Below are positions 7,460 to 16,159 of a DNA stretch of 36,511 bases, piece after piece. Source of the stretch: Paenibacillus plantiphilus (GTDB lineage: Bacteria > Bacillota > Bacilli > Paenibacillales > Paenibacillaceae); NCBI RefSeq assembly GCF_927798095.1, contig NZ_CAKMMF010000003.1:1-36511 (forward strand), written 5' to 3'. The translations under genes and the position numbers were made by a program. The notes under the pieces are model-generated. The model was not told the DNA's origin. It searched no databases and worked only from the letters and a program-made list of their open reading frames with translations. Each line of letters begins with the position of its first letter. Within the stretch, counting starts at the first letter, position 1.

Positions 7460-8317
7460 TTACCAATCGGTATATAGGTCTGTTCTCCGATCGCGCCATG
7501 TAGTAACCGAGCCTGCGTCACGAACATCGGACAGCAGCTGCAAATCCAAGTCTGCTACAACCAGCATATCATCATTAATAACGCCCTCGCTCATAATTCC
7601 AGCTGGCGGAAACGGAATATCATTAGGCGATATGACAGCAGCTTGACCGTAGTTAGCCCGCATGAAATCAACCTTGCGAAGTGAGCCTACTGTTCCGGTT
7701 GTCACAATATAAATTTGATTCTCAACAGCTCTGGCATGGCAGCAATAACGTACCCGATGAAAGCCGTGACGATCGTCTGTACATGACGGACAGAAGATAA
7801 TATCCGCTCCCTTGGCGCGCGCCATTCTAACAATCTCAGGAAATTCTATATCATAGCAGGTCAGCATGCCAATCGTACCGTATTCAGTCTCGAATACAGA
7901 CAGAGAATCGCCGGCAGCCATATCCCATTCCTCACGCTCAGTAGGCGTCATATGCAGCTTCGCCTGCACCGCTACCCGTCCGTCAGGATAGAACAAATGC
8001 GCTGCATTGTGCTTCTTGCCATTGCCGATATCTATAACATGTGTTCCGCCTATGATATGCATGTCATACTGAGCGGATAGCGCTGTGAACAGCTTCACAT
8101 ACGGCTCTGTGAATCGGGGCAAATCATCAATGGTCCGTGCATGGCCCTCCGAATCTGGAATGGACAGCAGCTGTGTCGTGAAGAACTCTGGAAACAGCAC
8201 AAACTGTACGCCATATTCCGATGCATTCCTAACATAATGAGCACATTGGTCTGCGAATTGTTCGAAGCTCTCGATGTCTTCCAGCCTGTATTGTACCGCG
8301 CAAACACGTATTTTCAA
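7460..8317 (-). CDS. Carbon-nitrogen hydrolase (nitrilase superfamily)
   Basis: The 285-residue cytoplasmic enzyme has the nitrilase-superfamily catalytic triad: E44 in FPEFF, K120 in AKLHMTPTE, and C154 in TCYDIEFPE. Members hydrolyse amides or nitriles through a cysteine thioester; the substrate cannot be assigned. The start is a TTG (8315-8317) that gives the family-like N terminus MKIRVCAVQY. An AGGTGA ribosome site lies 7 nt before it. The frame is open to 8422, but that extension has no ribosome site. It is divergent from the NlpC/P60 gene and upstream of the two GNAT genes on the same strand. Confidence 0.85.
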   Translation of the reverse strand: MKIRVCAVQYRLEDIESFEQFADQCAHYVRNASEYGVQFVLFPEFFTTQLLSIPDSEGHARTIDDLPRFTEPYVKLFTALSAQYDMHIIGGTHVIDIGNGKKHNAAHLFYPDGRVAVQAKLHMTPTEREEWDMAAGDSLSVFETEYGTIGMLTCYDIEFPEIVRMARAKGADIIFCPSCTDDRHGFHRVRYCCHARAVENQIYIVTTGTVGSLRKVDFMRANYGQAAVISPNDIPFPPAGIMSEGVINDDMLVVADLDLQLLSDVRDAGSVTTWRDRRTDLYTDW

Positions 8318-8429
8318 ATTCCTCTCACCTACTATTAGAAATTTCTCATCGTATTCTAATAAAGCGACTTCAATGCTTGAAAGCACTGACAATCTTTCCT
8401 TCGTGGTAATGTTTAGGTGCAACTTATTC

Positions 8430-8438
8430 TGCTATAGT
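8430..8438 (+). promoter_or_regulatory. Possible extended -10 promoter of the NlpC/P60 gene
   Basis: TGCTATAGT (8430-8438) is an extended -10 element (TGn-TATAGT). The -35 region upstream is weak. It lies about 40 bp before the ATG. Confidence 0.4.
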
Positions 8439-8478
8439 GTTCCTGTACGCAACAACCAAACGAATGTGGAGGGACACC

Positions 8479-8976
8479 ATGAACATGACAACTAAGAAAA
8501 GAATCGTCCGCAGAATAGCAACGATCGGGTTAAGCGCTATCATTGGATTATCCAGCTTAGCAATCGGACAGGCTCCCAAAGCGGAAGCTGCAACGGCATC
8601 TGTCGCCAACAAGATCATTAGCATAGGAGACAATTATCTAGGAGTGCCGTATCGATTCGGTGCGCCGAGCGGAGTTACATATGTATTCGATTGCTCTTCA
8701 TTTACCCAGCATGTATTCAAAAAAATGGGCGTATCCTTGCCTCGCTCATCCAAGTCGCAAGCAAGCAGAGGAAGCTATGTCTCCCGGGCTAATCTGAAAA
8801 AAGGCGATCTTGTCTTCTTCTCGACTGCACGTACAGGCAAAAGCATCGGACATGTCGCAATCTATGCCGGCAACAACCGTATTCTGCACACTTATGGCAG
8901 TGGAGGCGTCAAGTTCTCCAGCATCAATTCCTCGCATTGGAGCTCCCACTACATTACCGCTCGCCGTGTGATGTAG
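8479..8976 (+). CDS. Secreted NlpC/P60 (C40) peptidoglycan hydrolase
   Basis: The 165-residue precursor starts with a basic segment and hydrophobic core (about 1-30) and a likely cleavage after AEA (about residue 37), so it is exported. The rest is a single NlpC/P60 domain with catalytic C72 in FDCSSF, H125 in GHVAIY and a third polar residue around H137. Such enzymes cut the D-Glu to diaminopimelate bond in wall peptides. There is no LysM or SH3 anchoring module. ATG 8479 is chosen because GGAGGG lies 5 nt upstream; ATG 8485 is an alternative. It is convergent with the histidine kinase gene. Confidence 0.92.
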   Translation: MNMTTKKRIVRRIATIGLSAIIGLSSLAIGQAPKAEAATASVANKIISIGDNYLGVPYRFGAPSGVTYVFDCSSFTQHVFKKMGVSLPRSSKSQASRGSYVSRANLKKGDLVFFSTARTGKSIGHVAIYAGNNRILHTYGSGGVKFSSINSSHWSSHYITARRVM

Positions 8977-9022
8977 CCAAAATTGTAATGCAACGCAATT
9001 CCTTCATTCCAATTCGGCATGC

Positions 9023-9091
9023 GGACCGCAGCGTGGATTGGCTGTACATTTCTCCGACAGGGATGTACGGCCGTTTCCACTGCTGAGGTCC
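9023..9091 (+). terminator. Terminator of the NlpC/P60 gene
   Basis: GGACCGCAGCGTGG (9023-9036) pairs with its near-complement ending at 9091, with a second inner stem (GGCTGTACAT with ATGTACGGCC). GTTATTTTCTTT follows on the plus strand. It overlaps the last bases before the convergent kinase gene. Confidence 0.7.
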
Positions 9092-9092
9092 G

Positions 9093-10448
9093 TTATTTTC
9101 TTTGCGGCAGCACAACCGTTATCGTCGTTCCATGATCAGGCTTGCTGAACACATCAATTTTCCCCTCATGCAAGTCCGTAATTCTCTTCGCTATCGAAAG
9201 TCCCAGGCCTACTCCCCCAGTCGTCCGGCTTCTCGCCCCATCCACTCGGAAGAATCGTTCAAACAGCAGCGGCATATCGTCATCAGGGATTCCGATCCCT
9301 TTGTCAGAGACAGACAACCGCACCGTTCCTTTGGTCGCCTGCAGGGAAATTTCGATCGCTTCCTTGCTGTATTTAATCGCATTATCAAGCAGAATGACGA
9401 GCAACTGCCGGATTTTATCCTTGTCCGCTATTAATTTCATATCCGTCTTTGGCGCATGCACGCGTATCATTCGGCCAAAGGTTGCATGCAGCATATCTGC
9501 GGTCTCATCTGCCAGCTGAACGAGATCGAATCTCTCCAGCTTAAGCCAATCCTCCTGCTCCGCCTCCGCCAGCACCAGCATCGACTTGGTGAGGTTCTGC
9601 AAACGCTGGGCTTCCGTGCTGATCGCTTCAATCGCCTCGTCACGAACGTTCTCATCGTCCCTACCCCAGCGTTTAAGCATTCCCGCATAGCTGCTTATAA
9701 CCGTAAGCGGCGTCTTAAGCTCATGAGAGGCATCTGCAACAAACTGCTTCTGACGGTCGAATGTCCGCTCCAGACGGTTGATCATTTGATTGAAAGCGCG
9801 TGCCAGCTGCTCAAGCTCAGCAGACTGCTCCTTGCTGCCCAGCTCAATTTGTCGAAGCTTGCCGCTTCGGTCAATCTCCCGCATCGTCTGCACCATGTAT
9901 TGAATGGGAGAGGTGAGACGCGAGGTAAACCAATATGTCCCGATGATAGCGAATAGAATCGCCCCGATACTCGTAATTGTCAGCGCAATGACCAGCACCT
10001 GCAGGTAGCTGTCGAGCAGCGTCAGCTTCCGATACATTTCCAGCGTCCCAATGACGGCGCCATGCTCATATAACGGAACCTTCATGAAGAGTACTCTCCG
10101 GCCTTCCAGATAGGTCATTCCCGTCTCATGCTGCTTTGTGAAGAGCGGTTTCAGCGCTAGCAGCTCCGGGTCAGAGCCCTGCGTATTCACAACCGTACCG
10201 TTCGGTATGACAATTCGCATCAGCTCGTTGACATTATAATAGTCTTGAAGCAGCTCAATGCTGTCCAGCATTTTAGAATTGCTGATCTTGGAATCCTCAA
10301 GCAGAATATTCGCTTTATTCGTCAGCAGCTGCTCCTCGCTGCGCATCGTTATCTTTATAACGAACAAGTACACGAAAATGTTGAATAAAATGAGTATGAA
10401 AATTAACCAAAAGATAGTAAAAAATGTGAATCTTCTGCGTAACGTCAT
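9093..10448 (-). CDS. Membrane sensor histidine kinase (HAMP type)
   Basis: The 451-residue kinase is laid out as transmembrane helix 1 (about 8-32), an extracytoplasmic sensing region (about 33-148), transmembrane helix 2 (about 150-173), and HAMP (about 175-230). Next come a dimerisation domain with phospho-acceptor H242 in DASHELKTPL, then an ATPase domain with N-box DNAIKYS, DKGIGIP and GLGLS. It pairs with the OmpR-type regulator upstream, whose stop it overlaps by 4 nt (ATGA). The pair resembles Bacillus YkoG/YkoH or ArlRS-like systems. The stimulus is unknown; neighbouring genes (wall hydrolase, chromate transporter) are not diagnostic. Confidence 0.92.
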   Translation of the reverse strand: MTLRRRFTFFTIFWLIFILILFNIFVYLFVIKITMRSEEQLLTNKANILLEDSKISNSKMLDSIELLQDYYNVNELMRIVIPNGTVVNTQGSDPELLALKPLFTKQHETGMTYLEGRRVLFMKVPLYEHGAVIGTLEMYRKLTLLDSYLQVLVIALTITSIGAILFAIIGTYWFTSRLTSPIQYMVQTMREIDRSGKLRQIELGSKEQSAELEQLARAFNQMINRLERTFDRQKQFVADASHELKTPLTVISSYAGMLKRWGRDDENVRDEAIEAISTEAQRLQNLTKSMLVLAEAEQEDWLKLERFDLVQLADETADMLHATFGRMIRVHAPKTDMKLIADKDKIRQLLVILLDNAIKYSKEAIEISLQATKGTVRLSVSDKGIGIPDDDMPLLFERFFRVDGARSRTTGGVGLGLSIAKRITDLHEGKIDVFSKPDHGTTITVVLPQRK

Positions 10449-11143
10449 GCGTCAGGCTCCTTAAGCATATATCCGACTCCACGAACGGTATGAATAAGCT
10501 TGTGTCGATAGCCTTTATCGATCTTCTGACGGAGATATCGAATGTAGACATCTACAAGATTAGTCTCGCCAATAAAGTCGTAGCCCCATACCTCCGACAA
10601 AATGTCCTCCCGCGATTTCTCTGCATTCTTGTTCTCGGCCAAATAAACGAGCAGCTCGAACTCCCTTGGCGTTAGCTCAATCGGCAGATCCTTGCGTGTC
10701 ACCTTGCGCGTCCGCAATTCAATCATTAAATCAGCTGCTTTCAGCACATCGGAGTTTTCTATCTCTCGCGGCTTCTGCTGGAAGATGCGAAGAAGATTGC
10801 GGACTCTTGCGAGCAGCTCTTCCATTGCAAAGGGTTTCGTCAAATAGTCATTCGCTCCATGCTCGAAGCCGCTTACCTTATCAGGTATCGTATCTCGTGC
10901 TGTCAGCAGAATGATTGGAATGGGATTCCCCGCCTGCCTGATTCGTCTTAACACCTCAATGCCGTTCAATGCCGGCAGCATCACGTCAAGGAGCACCAAG
11001 TCCCACTCGCCTGAGCTGGCCAGCTCCAGTCCTGTTCGACCGTCAGCAGCCCGTCCAACTGTATATCCTTCATGCTCAAGCTCCAATTGGAGCACACGAG
11101 CAATTCCATCCTCGTCCTCGATAACTAGCACACGTTCATTCAT
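10445..11143 (-). CDS. OmpR/PhoB-family response regulator
   Basis: The 232-residue regulator has a receiver domain with phospho-acceptor D53 (LLDVMLP), T81 and K103, then a winged-helix DNA-binding domain (about 130-230) with ELTPREFELL and the RGVGYML wing. It is the partner of the histidine kinase encoded directly downstream and overlapping by 4 nt. A promoter lies at 11202-11230, so the pair is transcribed separately from chrA. Regulated genes cannot be read from this window. Confidence 0.93.
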   Translation of the reverse strand: MNERVLVIEDEDGIARVLQLELEHEGYTVGRAADGRTGLELASSGEWDLVLLDVMLPALNGIEVLRRIRQAGNPIPIILLTARDTIPDKVSGFEHGANDYLTKPFAMEELLARVRNLLRIFQQKPREIENSDVLKAADLMIELRTRKVTRKDLPIELTPREFELLVYLAENKNAEKSREDILSEVWGYDFIGETNLVDVYIRYLRQKIDKGYRHKLIHTVRGVGYMLKEPDA

Positions 11144-11201
11144 CGTTTATCCACCCACTTTGATATGACTTCTTCTTTCATTTGGGGATATTGTTTTCCC
11201 T

Positions 11202-11230
11202 ATCATAAAGAAGCGTTCCCGCATTTGCAA
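11202..11230 (-). promoter_or_regulatory. Sigma-A promoter of the two-component system
   Basis: On the minus strand TTGCAA (11225-11230) and TATGAT (11202-11207) are separated by 17 bp. The -35 lies inside the terminator hairpin of the upstream chrA gene, so the two signals overlap. Confidence 0.55.
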
Positions 11231-11241
11231 GCGGAATCGCT
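11208..11241 (-). terminator. Terminator of chrA, overlapping a promoter
   Basis: GAAGCG and CGCTTC, with inner CCGC/GCGG blocks, form an imperfect stem of about 13 bp just after the chrA stop. TTTATG follows on the minus strand. The T-run is short, so termination may be partial. Confidence 0.5.
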
Positions 11242-11244
11242 TCT

Positions 11245-12474
11245 CTATAGAACTAGCCAGCCTGCAATTGCAGAGAACAATACCGCTTCCCAGGGCTGCC
11301 GCTTCCAGACATGAAGAATCAGAAAAACAAGGATTACGATAACAAAATGATGGGCTGACTGCACCGCATCCTGCCAAATAGGATCGTACAGCGCCGCCAG
11401 CAAAATCCCAACGACTGCTGCATTGACGCCCATAAGAGCAGCCTGTGCGCTACGATTGCCGCGAATCGATTGCCAGTAAGGGAGCGCTCCGATAAGCAGC
11501 AGCAGAGATGGCAGAAAGATCGCCGCCAATGCTATCAAGCCATACATTGCACCCTGCCATCCCCCAGACATTGCGCCTCCGAGATAAGCAGCGAATGTAA
11601 ACAACGGACCTGGCACGGCCTGGGCCGCTCCATAGCCGGCCGTGAAGGTCTCTGCAGACAGCTTGCCCGGACCGCTTCCCACCAGCTCGTTCTCCAGCAT
11701 GGGCAATATAACATGCCCGCCGCCGAAGACGAGCGAGCCCGCTCGATAGGAGCTGTCCGCCAGCGAGATTGCCGTTGAAGCTGACAGCTGTGCGGCAATA
11801 GGAAGGCAGACGAGCAATAGAGCAAATACAATTAGCGACAGCCATGACGCCTTTTTGGAGATCAGCCTGTTGAATCCGGCTCCCGACCCTTGAGCGGCGG
11901 CAGTAGTGGAACCTGCCTCTGCTGACTTTGAAGATCCGAATATTAGATATCCTATCAGTCCGCATCCGACAAGGGGCAGCAGCTGCCCTATCGCGCCCGG
12001 GATAAGCAATGCAGCTGCTGCCGAGCCAACTGCCATCGTCGCTCGGGGACGGTCTGGAGCTAGCGTCCTGCACATGCTCCATACCGCCAGTGCGACTACA
12101 GCTACAGCAGCCAGCTTAAGTCCTTGCAGCCAGCCTGCATGAGACAGGTCCATACTGGTCGCGGTGAGTGCGAATAACAGCATGATAAGCGCAGATGGCA
12201 GGGAGAATCCGAGCCAAGCTGCAAGCGCTCCCCATAACCCTGCGCGGCCAATGCCGATTGCCATGCCTAATTGGCTGCTTGCAGGACCCGGAAGAAATTG
12301 ACACAGGGCGGTGAGGTCGGCAAAGGATTGATCATTCAACCAGCGTCGCCGAATAACGTATTCTTCACGAAAATAGCCGATATGTGCTGTCGGACCGCCG
12401 AAGGAGGTCAGACCAAGCTTCAAGGCAGCTCGGAACACTTCGCCGAATGTGCCTTCTGAATGTTTCGTGTTCAT
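11245..12474 (-). CDS. chrA: Chromate transporter, two-domain CHR family
   Basis: The 409-residue integral membrane protein carries two CHR repeats with their signatures. The N-terminal half has SFGGP-x-AHIGYF and CQFLPGPASSQLG; the C-terminal half has FGGGHVILPML and AQAVPGPLFTFAAYLG. The halves are joined by a low-complexity Ala/Ser/Gly-rich linker (about 185-205). Family members export chromate using the proton gradient; sulfate is a related ligand. The start is ATG 12472-12474, with a weak GGGGAA site. It follows the ABC-F gene after 50 bp with no clear terminator between, so they may share a transcript. No ChrB-type regulator is seen. Confidence 0.92.
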   Translation of the reverse strand: MNTKHSEGTFGEVFRAALKLGLTSFGGPTAHIGYFREEYVIRRRWLNDQSFADLTALCQFLPGPASSQLGMAIGIGRAGLWGALAAWLGFSLPSALIMLLFALTATSMDLSHAGWLQGLKLAAVAVVALAVWSMCRTLAPDRPRATMAVGSAAAALLIPGAIGQLLPLVGCGLIGYLIFGSSKSAEAGSTTAAAQGSGAGFNRLISKKASWLSLIVFALLLVCLPIAAQLSASTAISLADSSYRAGSLVFGGGHVILPMLENELVGSGPGKLSAETFTAGYGAAQAVPGPLFTFAAYLGGAMSGGWQGAMYGLIALAAIFLPSLLLLIGALPYWQSIRGNRSAQAALMGVNAAVVGILLAALYDPIWQDAVQSAHHFVIVILVFLILHVWKRQPWEAVLFSAIAGWLVL

Positions 12475-12524
12475 AGCGCGTTCCCCGTCTCTTCCGGAGT
12501 GATTGATGATATGCTGTTATAACG

Positions 12525-14081
12525 TTATTGCGTGCTCTGCATCGACCACGCCTCAACGTCCCAAATCTTCGTCACCCAATCCTCATAGAAATCCGGTTCA
12601 TGGGAGACAAGCACAATCGTTCCTTTAAAGGCTTGAAGCGCGCGCTTCAATTCTGCTTTGGCTACGACATCCAGATGGTTCGTCGGTTCGTCGAATGCGA
12701 TGAAATTGCTTTCGCGCATCAGCAGCTTGCATAAGCGAACCTTAGCCTGCTCGCCCCCGCTCAACTGATTAAGCGCGCGTGTAATATGCTCGTTCTTCAG
12801 ACCGCAGCGAGCAAGCGCCGCGCGAACCTCATGCTGGTTCATGCTGGAAAATTCATTCCAGACATCATCAAGCGGCGTAGCCGTCGGCGCCTTCATCTCC
12901 TGCTGGAAGTAGGCCGGGTGCAAATAGTCGCCATGATAGACTTTGCCGTCCAGCGCTGGAATTACGCCGAGAATCGTCTTCAGCAGCGTGGATTTACCTA
13001 CGCCGTTGCAGCCGACGATTGCGATCTTGTCGCCGCGTTCCACAAGCATATTCATCTTCGGTAGCAGCGGGTGCGTATAGCCGATGGACAGGCCTTCCGC
13101 CTCGAACACCGTCTTGCCGCTCGTACGTGCTTCCTTGAAGACGAATGTCGGCTTCATCGATTCCTCAGGACGATCGATTCGCTCGATTCGATCCAGCTGC
13201 TTCTCACGGCTCTTGGCACGGCCGCTGGTAGAATAGCGAGCCTTGTTCCGCTGGATGAAATCTTCCTGCTTCTTAATAAATTCTTGCTGCTTCTCATAAG
13301 CGTCAATATGCTGATTCTTATTAATATCCGCCATCAGCAGAAACTTCTCATAGTTGGCGGTATAGCGTGTCAGCTTGGCGAATTCCAGATGATAGATCAC
13401 ATCCACAACTTCGTTCATAAAGGTCGTATCATGTGAAATCAGCATAAAAGCATGGGGATAGGATTTCAGGTAATTGGTGAGCCAGGCAATATGCTCATCG
13501 TCCAAATAGTTGGTCGGCTCATCCAGAAGAAGAACAGTAGGCTTCTCCAAGAGCAGCTTAGCCAGCAAAACTTTTGTCCGCTGTCCGCCGCTTAGGGCAG
13601 ATACGTCACGGTCAAGGCCGATCACATTCAGCCCCAGCCCGTTGCCCATCTCCTCCACCTTCACATCCAGCAGATAGAAATCGCCAATCTCAAGCTCCTC
13701 CTGAATCTCGCCCATTCGTACAAGAAGCTCCTCCAATGTATCCGGATCGGCATCAGCCATTTGCGCTGCAATCTCATTCAATTCCTTCTCCAGCTCCAGC
13801 AAAGGAAGGAAGGCATCCTTCAGGACATCGCGAATGGTCAGTCCCGGTGTCAGCTTCGTGTGCTGATCGAGATAACCATAACGAACCTTAGGGGTCCATT
13901 CCACCTTGCCGCTGTCCTTCAACAGCTTGCCTGTCAAAATGTTCATCATAGTAGACTTGCCTGTACCGTTAGCGCCTACCAGGCCGACGTGCTCGCCTGC
14001 AAGCAGACGAAACGAAACGTTCTTGAATAACGTGCGATCGCCAAAATTATGGGATAATTCTTCAACTGTCAATAAACTCAT
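12525..14081 (-). CDS. ABC-F family ATPase (YkpA/YbiT-like)
   Basis: The 518-residue soluble protein has two ABC domains and no membrane segments. The first has GANGTGKST, LSGGQRTK and DEPTNYLDD. The second has GCNGVGKST, LSGGEQAK and DEPTNHLD. A charged linker of about 80 residues (KQQEFIKKQEDFIQRNKARY region) lies between them. ABC-F proteins bind the ribosomal E site and modulate translation; some give antibiotic resistance. Overall it resembles the housekeeping YkpA/YbiT group rather than known resistance types, but this is judged by eye. A promoter candidate lies directly after the kinase stop at 14149-14177. Confidence 0.9.
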   Translation of the reverse strand: MSLLTVEELSHNFGDRTLFKNVSFRLLAGEHVGLVGANGTGKSTMMNILTGKLLKDSGKVEWTPKVRYGYLDQHTKLTPGLTIRDVLKDAFLPLLELEKELNEIAAQMADADPDTLEELLVRMGEIQEELEIGDFYLLDVKVEEMGNGLGLNVIGLDRDVSALSGGQRTKVLLAKLLLEKPTVLLLDEPTNYLDDEHIAWLTNYLKSYPHAFMLISHDTTFMNEVVDVIYHLEFAKLTRYTANYEKFLLMADINKNQHIDAYEKQQEFIKKQEDFIQRNKARYSTSGRAKSREKQLDRIERIDRPEESMKPTFVFKEARTSGKTVFEAEGLSIGYTHPLLPKMNMLVERGDKIAIVGCNGVGKSTLLKTILGVIPALDGKVYHGDYLHPAYFQQEMKAPTATPLDDVWNEFSSMNQHEVRAALARCGLKNEHITRALNQLSGGEQAKVRLCKLLMRESNFIAFDEPTNHLDVVAKAELKRALQAFKGTIVLVSHEPDFYEDWVTKIWDVEAWSMQSTQ

Positions 14082-14148
14082 TGTTCGAGGCTCCGTTTCC
14101 TTATGGTCATGTCTATATAGCGTGCTTCATACATCGCTCGCGTACCAT

Positions 14149-14177
14149 TGTATCACAGGAGATTGGCTCTTGTGTCA
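14149..14177 (-). promoter_or_regulatory. Candidate promoter of the ABC-F gene
   Basis: On the minus strand a perfect TTGACA (14172-14177) is followed by an extended -10-like TGTGATACAAT. The spacing is 18 bp or slightly more, depending on which hexamer is taken. Confidence 0.45.
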
Positions 14178-14180
14178 ACT

Positions 14181-15815
14181 TCATGCAAAAAGCTTGTTGA
14201 ATATCGGTTCGAAAGCCCGTTCCAGCATCGGAAGCCATGATTTATGCTTCGTTGCCCATGCACCTTGCCACATGAATTGCGTCCATTCAGCCGATGGGAG
14301 CTGCGGTATGGAGGTAACCGGCTTTGAGGGAATCAGCCTAAGCCATTCCCCTCGATGGGAGAATGGAACGTCTTTATTGGCGATCCACATCGTCGTCCGA
14401 TTGAGCCTCTCCCTCTCGAAGCAGACCGCCGTGGATGATTGCAAGCGCTGAGGTGTCCATTTGGCAGGACAGGGGTCGGCTACAAGCAAAAGAATATCAG
14501 CTCGCAGCAGCAGCTCCTCGCCTTCCTTTCCAACCCAGCGGCTGGAGATGTCAGTGACGACGATTGTTTGCGTCAACGATTCCAGCATGAGCCGATTTTT
14601 GATGGCTAAATCCGCTTCGTCATTGCGATAGGTTGGTTCAAGCGCATGCCACATCAAATTTTCAGACAATACCCGAATATATCGGGGATCTTGAGGCATG
14701 ACCGCCGATACCGCCCCTCTCTTGCCGCCCAGATCAAGCAGAGCATGCCATTCCGGCTCTAGCGCGGGATGCTCGACAGCACCGCAGCTTATCCCCCGCA
14801 GTCCTAACAAATTGACAAGCGTTAAAGCAGTGAAAGTCGCACCTGACCCTGAGGATAGAGAGGCGACTGCGACCTGTACCGGCTTGTTTCTTGCCCTGTC
14901 TGCAAACGAGGAATCGCCCATGCCGGGCACTCGGGCGTGACGAGTCTGTTCTGTTTGCGCGATTGGGCCAAAATAGTGCGGACTGCCCATGTTTTGCTCC
15001 TGGACCTGCAGACATGCAAGAAGTGCTGCGCGAACCTCTGCCATGGAGGAGAGACGGCAATTGGGACGCTCGTCCATCATCCGCTCAATGACAGCAATCA
15101 CCGATTGCGGCACATTGGCCTTATGAAGCAGACTGCGCTGCTGCTTGTCGCTAGCTGACGGCGTCCGTCCACGATTCAGCATATAGAACAGCAGCGCCCC
15201 CAAGCCGTATATGTCGGTGCGCGCATCGCTCTGCTGCTCACCCTCCTGCTCTGGTGCAGCAAAGCCGGGCGTTCCGAGCTGTACGGTGTCCTGCTGTTGA
15301 TTCACCTTATATCGCCTGGCAATACCGAAGTCGATAAGCCGGATATGCCCGCTGCGCGTAATCATCACATTCGTCGGCTTCAAATCCCGATGAATGATTG
15401 CCGGCTGCTGCTGGTGCAAATAATGAAGCGCCTCGCAAAGCTGCATACCGATGTGAAGCACCATTTCAATCGTTATTTCCCCGCCTTGAGACGTAGTATA
15501 GGAATGAATAGTTTCACCATCAATATAGTCCATCACCATCATCTCGATACCCGCATCGTTCGGCGGATAATAGTCCACGATTACAGGCAATTGGGGATGA
15601 TTCAGCCGCATAAGGAGCGATGCTTCCTCCACACTGTAGTGGGCGTCCTGCAAATGCGGCTTGTTTACTTTGAGGGCGCGAAGCTTGCCCTGCAGCCGCA
15701 TATCCTCCACTGCGTACACCTCGCCCATCCCGCCGCGTCCAATCAGTCCGACAACCCGATACCTCTCTCCAATCCAATCATTGATTTGACAACCATCTGA
15801 CGATGGATAATCCAT
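14181..15815 (-). CDS. Ser/Thr protein kinase fused to a degenerate ParA/MinD-like domain
   Basis: Residues 18-270 form a Hanks-type kinase with all key elements: glycine loop GRGGMGEV (26-33), K49, helix-C glutamate (E63/E64), HRDLKPTN (142-149), DFG (162-164) and APE (187-189). It should therefore be active. There is no transmembrane helix and no PASTA repeats, unlike PrkC. Residues about 312-500 look like a ParA/MinD/CpaE-type NTPase: VQVAVASLSSGSGATFTAL at the phosphate-loop position, then a conserved-like VVTDISSRWVG segment. The loop lacks the catalytic lysines, so this half is probably a non-hydrolysing sensor or scaffold (inference). ATG 15813-15815 has AGGAGGAG upstream. Confidence 0.88.
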   Translation of the reverse strand: MDYPSSDGCQINDWIGERYRVVGLIGRGGMGEVYAVEDMRLQGKLRALKVNKPHLQDAHYSVEEASLLMRLNHPQLPVIVDYYPPNDAGIEMMVMDYIDGETIHSYTTSQGGEITIEMVLHIGMQLCEALHYLHQQQPAIIHRDLKPTNVMITRSGHIRLIDFGIARRYKVNQQQDTVQLGTPGFAAPEQEGEQQSDARTDIYGLGALLFYMLNRGRTPSASDKQQRSLLHKANVPQSVIAVIERMMDERPNCRLSSMAEVRAALLACLQVQEQNMGSPHYFGPIAQTEQTRHARVPGMGDSSFADRARNKPVQVAVASLSSGSGATFTALTLVNLLGLRGISCGAVEHPALEPEWHALLDLGGKRGAVSAVMPQDPRYIRVLSENLMWHALEPTYRNDEADLAIKNRLMLESLTQTIVVTDISSRWVGKEGEELLLRADILLLVADPCPAKWTPQRLQSSTAVCFERERLNRTTMWIANKDVPFSHRGEWLRLIPSKPVTSIPQLPSAEWTQFMWQGAWATKHKSWLPMLERAFEPIFNKLFA

Positions 15816-16159
15816 CCTGTTCTCCTCCTTTTCATCACAAACTACAACAGATAAACCAATAAACCGAATGGGAATCTATATATTTGAACGAGAGATGGAA
15901 CAACAGAGCGGAGCAGGGGGAATGATTCTGAAGAAGCGTCAGCGCTCGCCTTTGTTCCCGGAATTCCACATTTATCAACTACTATTCAAGAATCCCGGGA
16001 ACAACAGCGATCGTAAGAACATTCCCCAGCACAGCGGCCCCTTTGTTCCCTTCAATCTTTCAATTTATAGATGGCCATATGAAAAAGCATCCCGAATGAA
16101 CAGACCTTTGTCTGCTCAAACGGGATGCTTTCCCATTCCATGCTACTATTCAACAGCGA
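15816..16159. other. Intergenic region upstream of the kinase gene
   Basis: The 344 bp hold no convincing gene. An inverted repeat TTGTTCCCGG/CCGGGAACAA (15952-15961 with 15995-16004) has no T-run. The methyltransferase terminator lies at 16082-16132. The kinase promoter is probably in the A/T-rich 15840-15890 part, but no clean hexamer pair stands out. Confidence 0.6.
16082..16132 (-). terminator. Terminator of the repair-gene operon
   Basis: AAAGCATCCCG and CGGGATGCTTT form a perfect 11-bp stem with an inner CAGAC/GTCTG helix. Five T residues follow on the minus strand (16082-16086). It lies 27 bp after the stop of the last operon gene. Confidence 0.88.
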
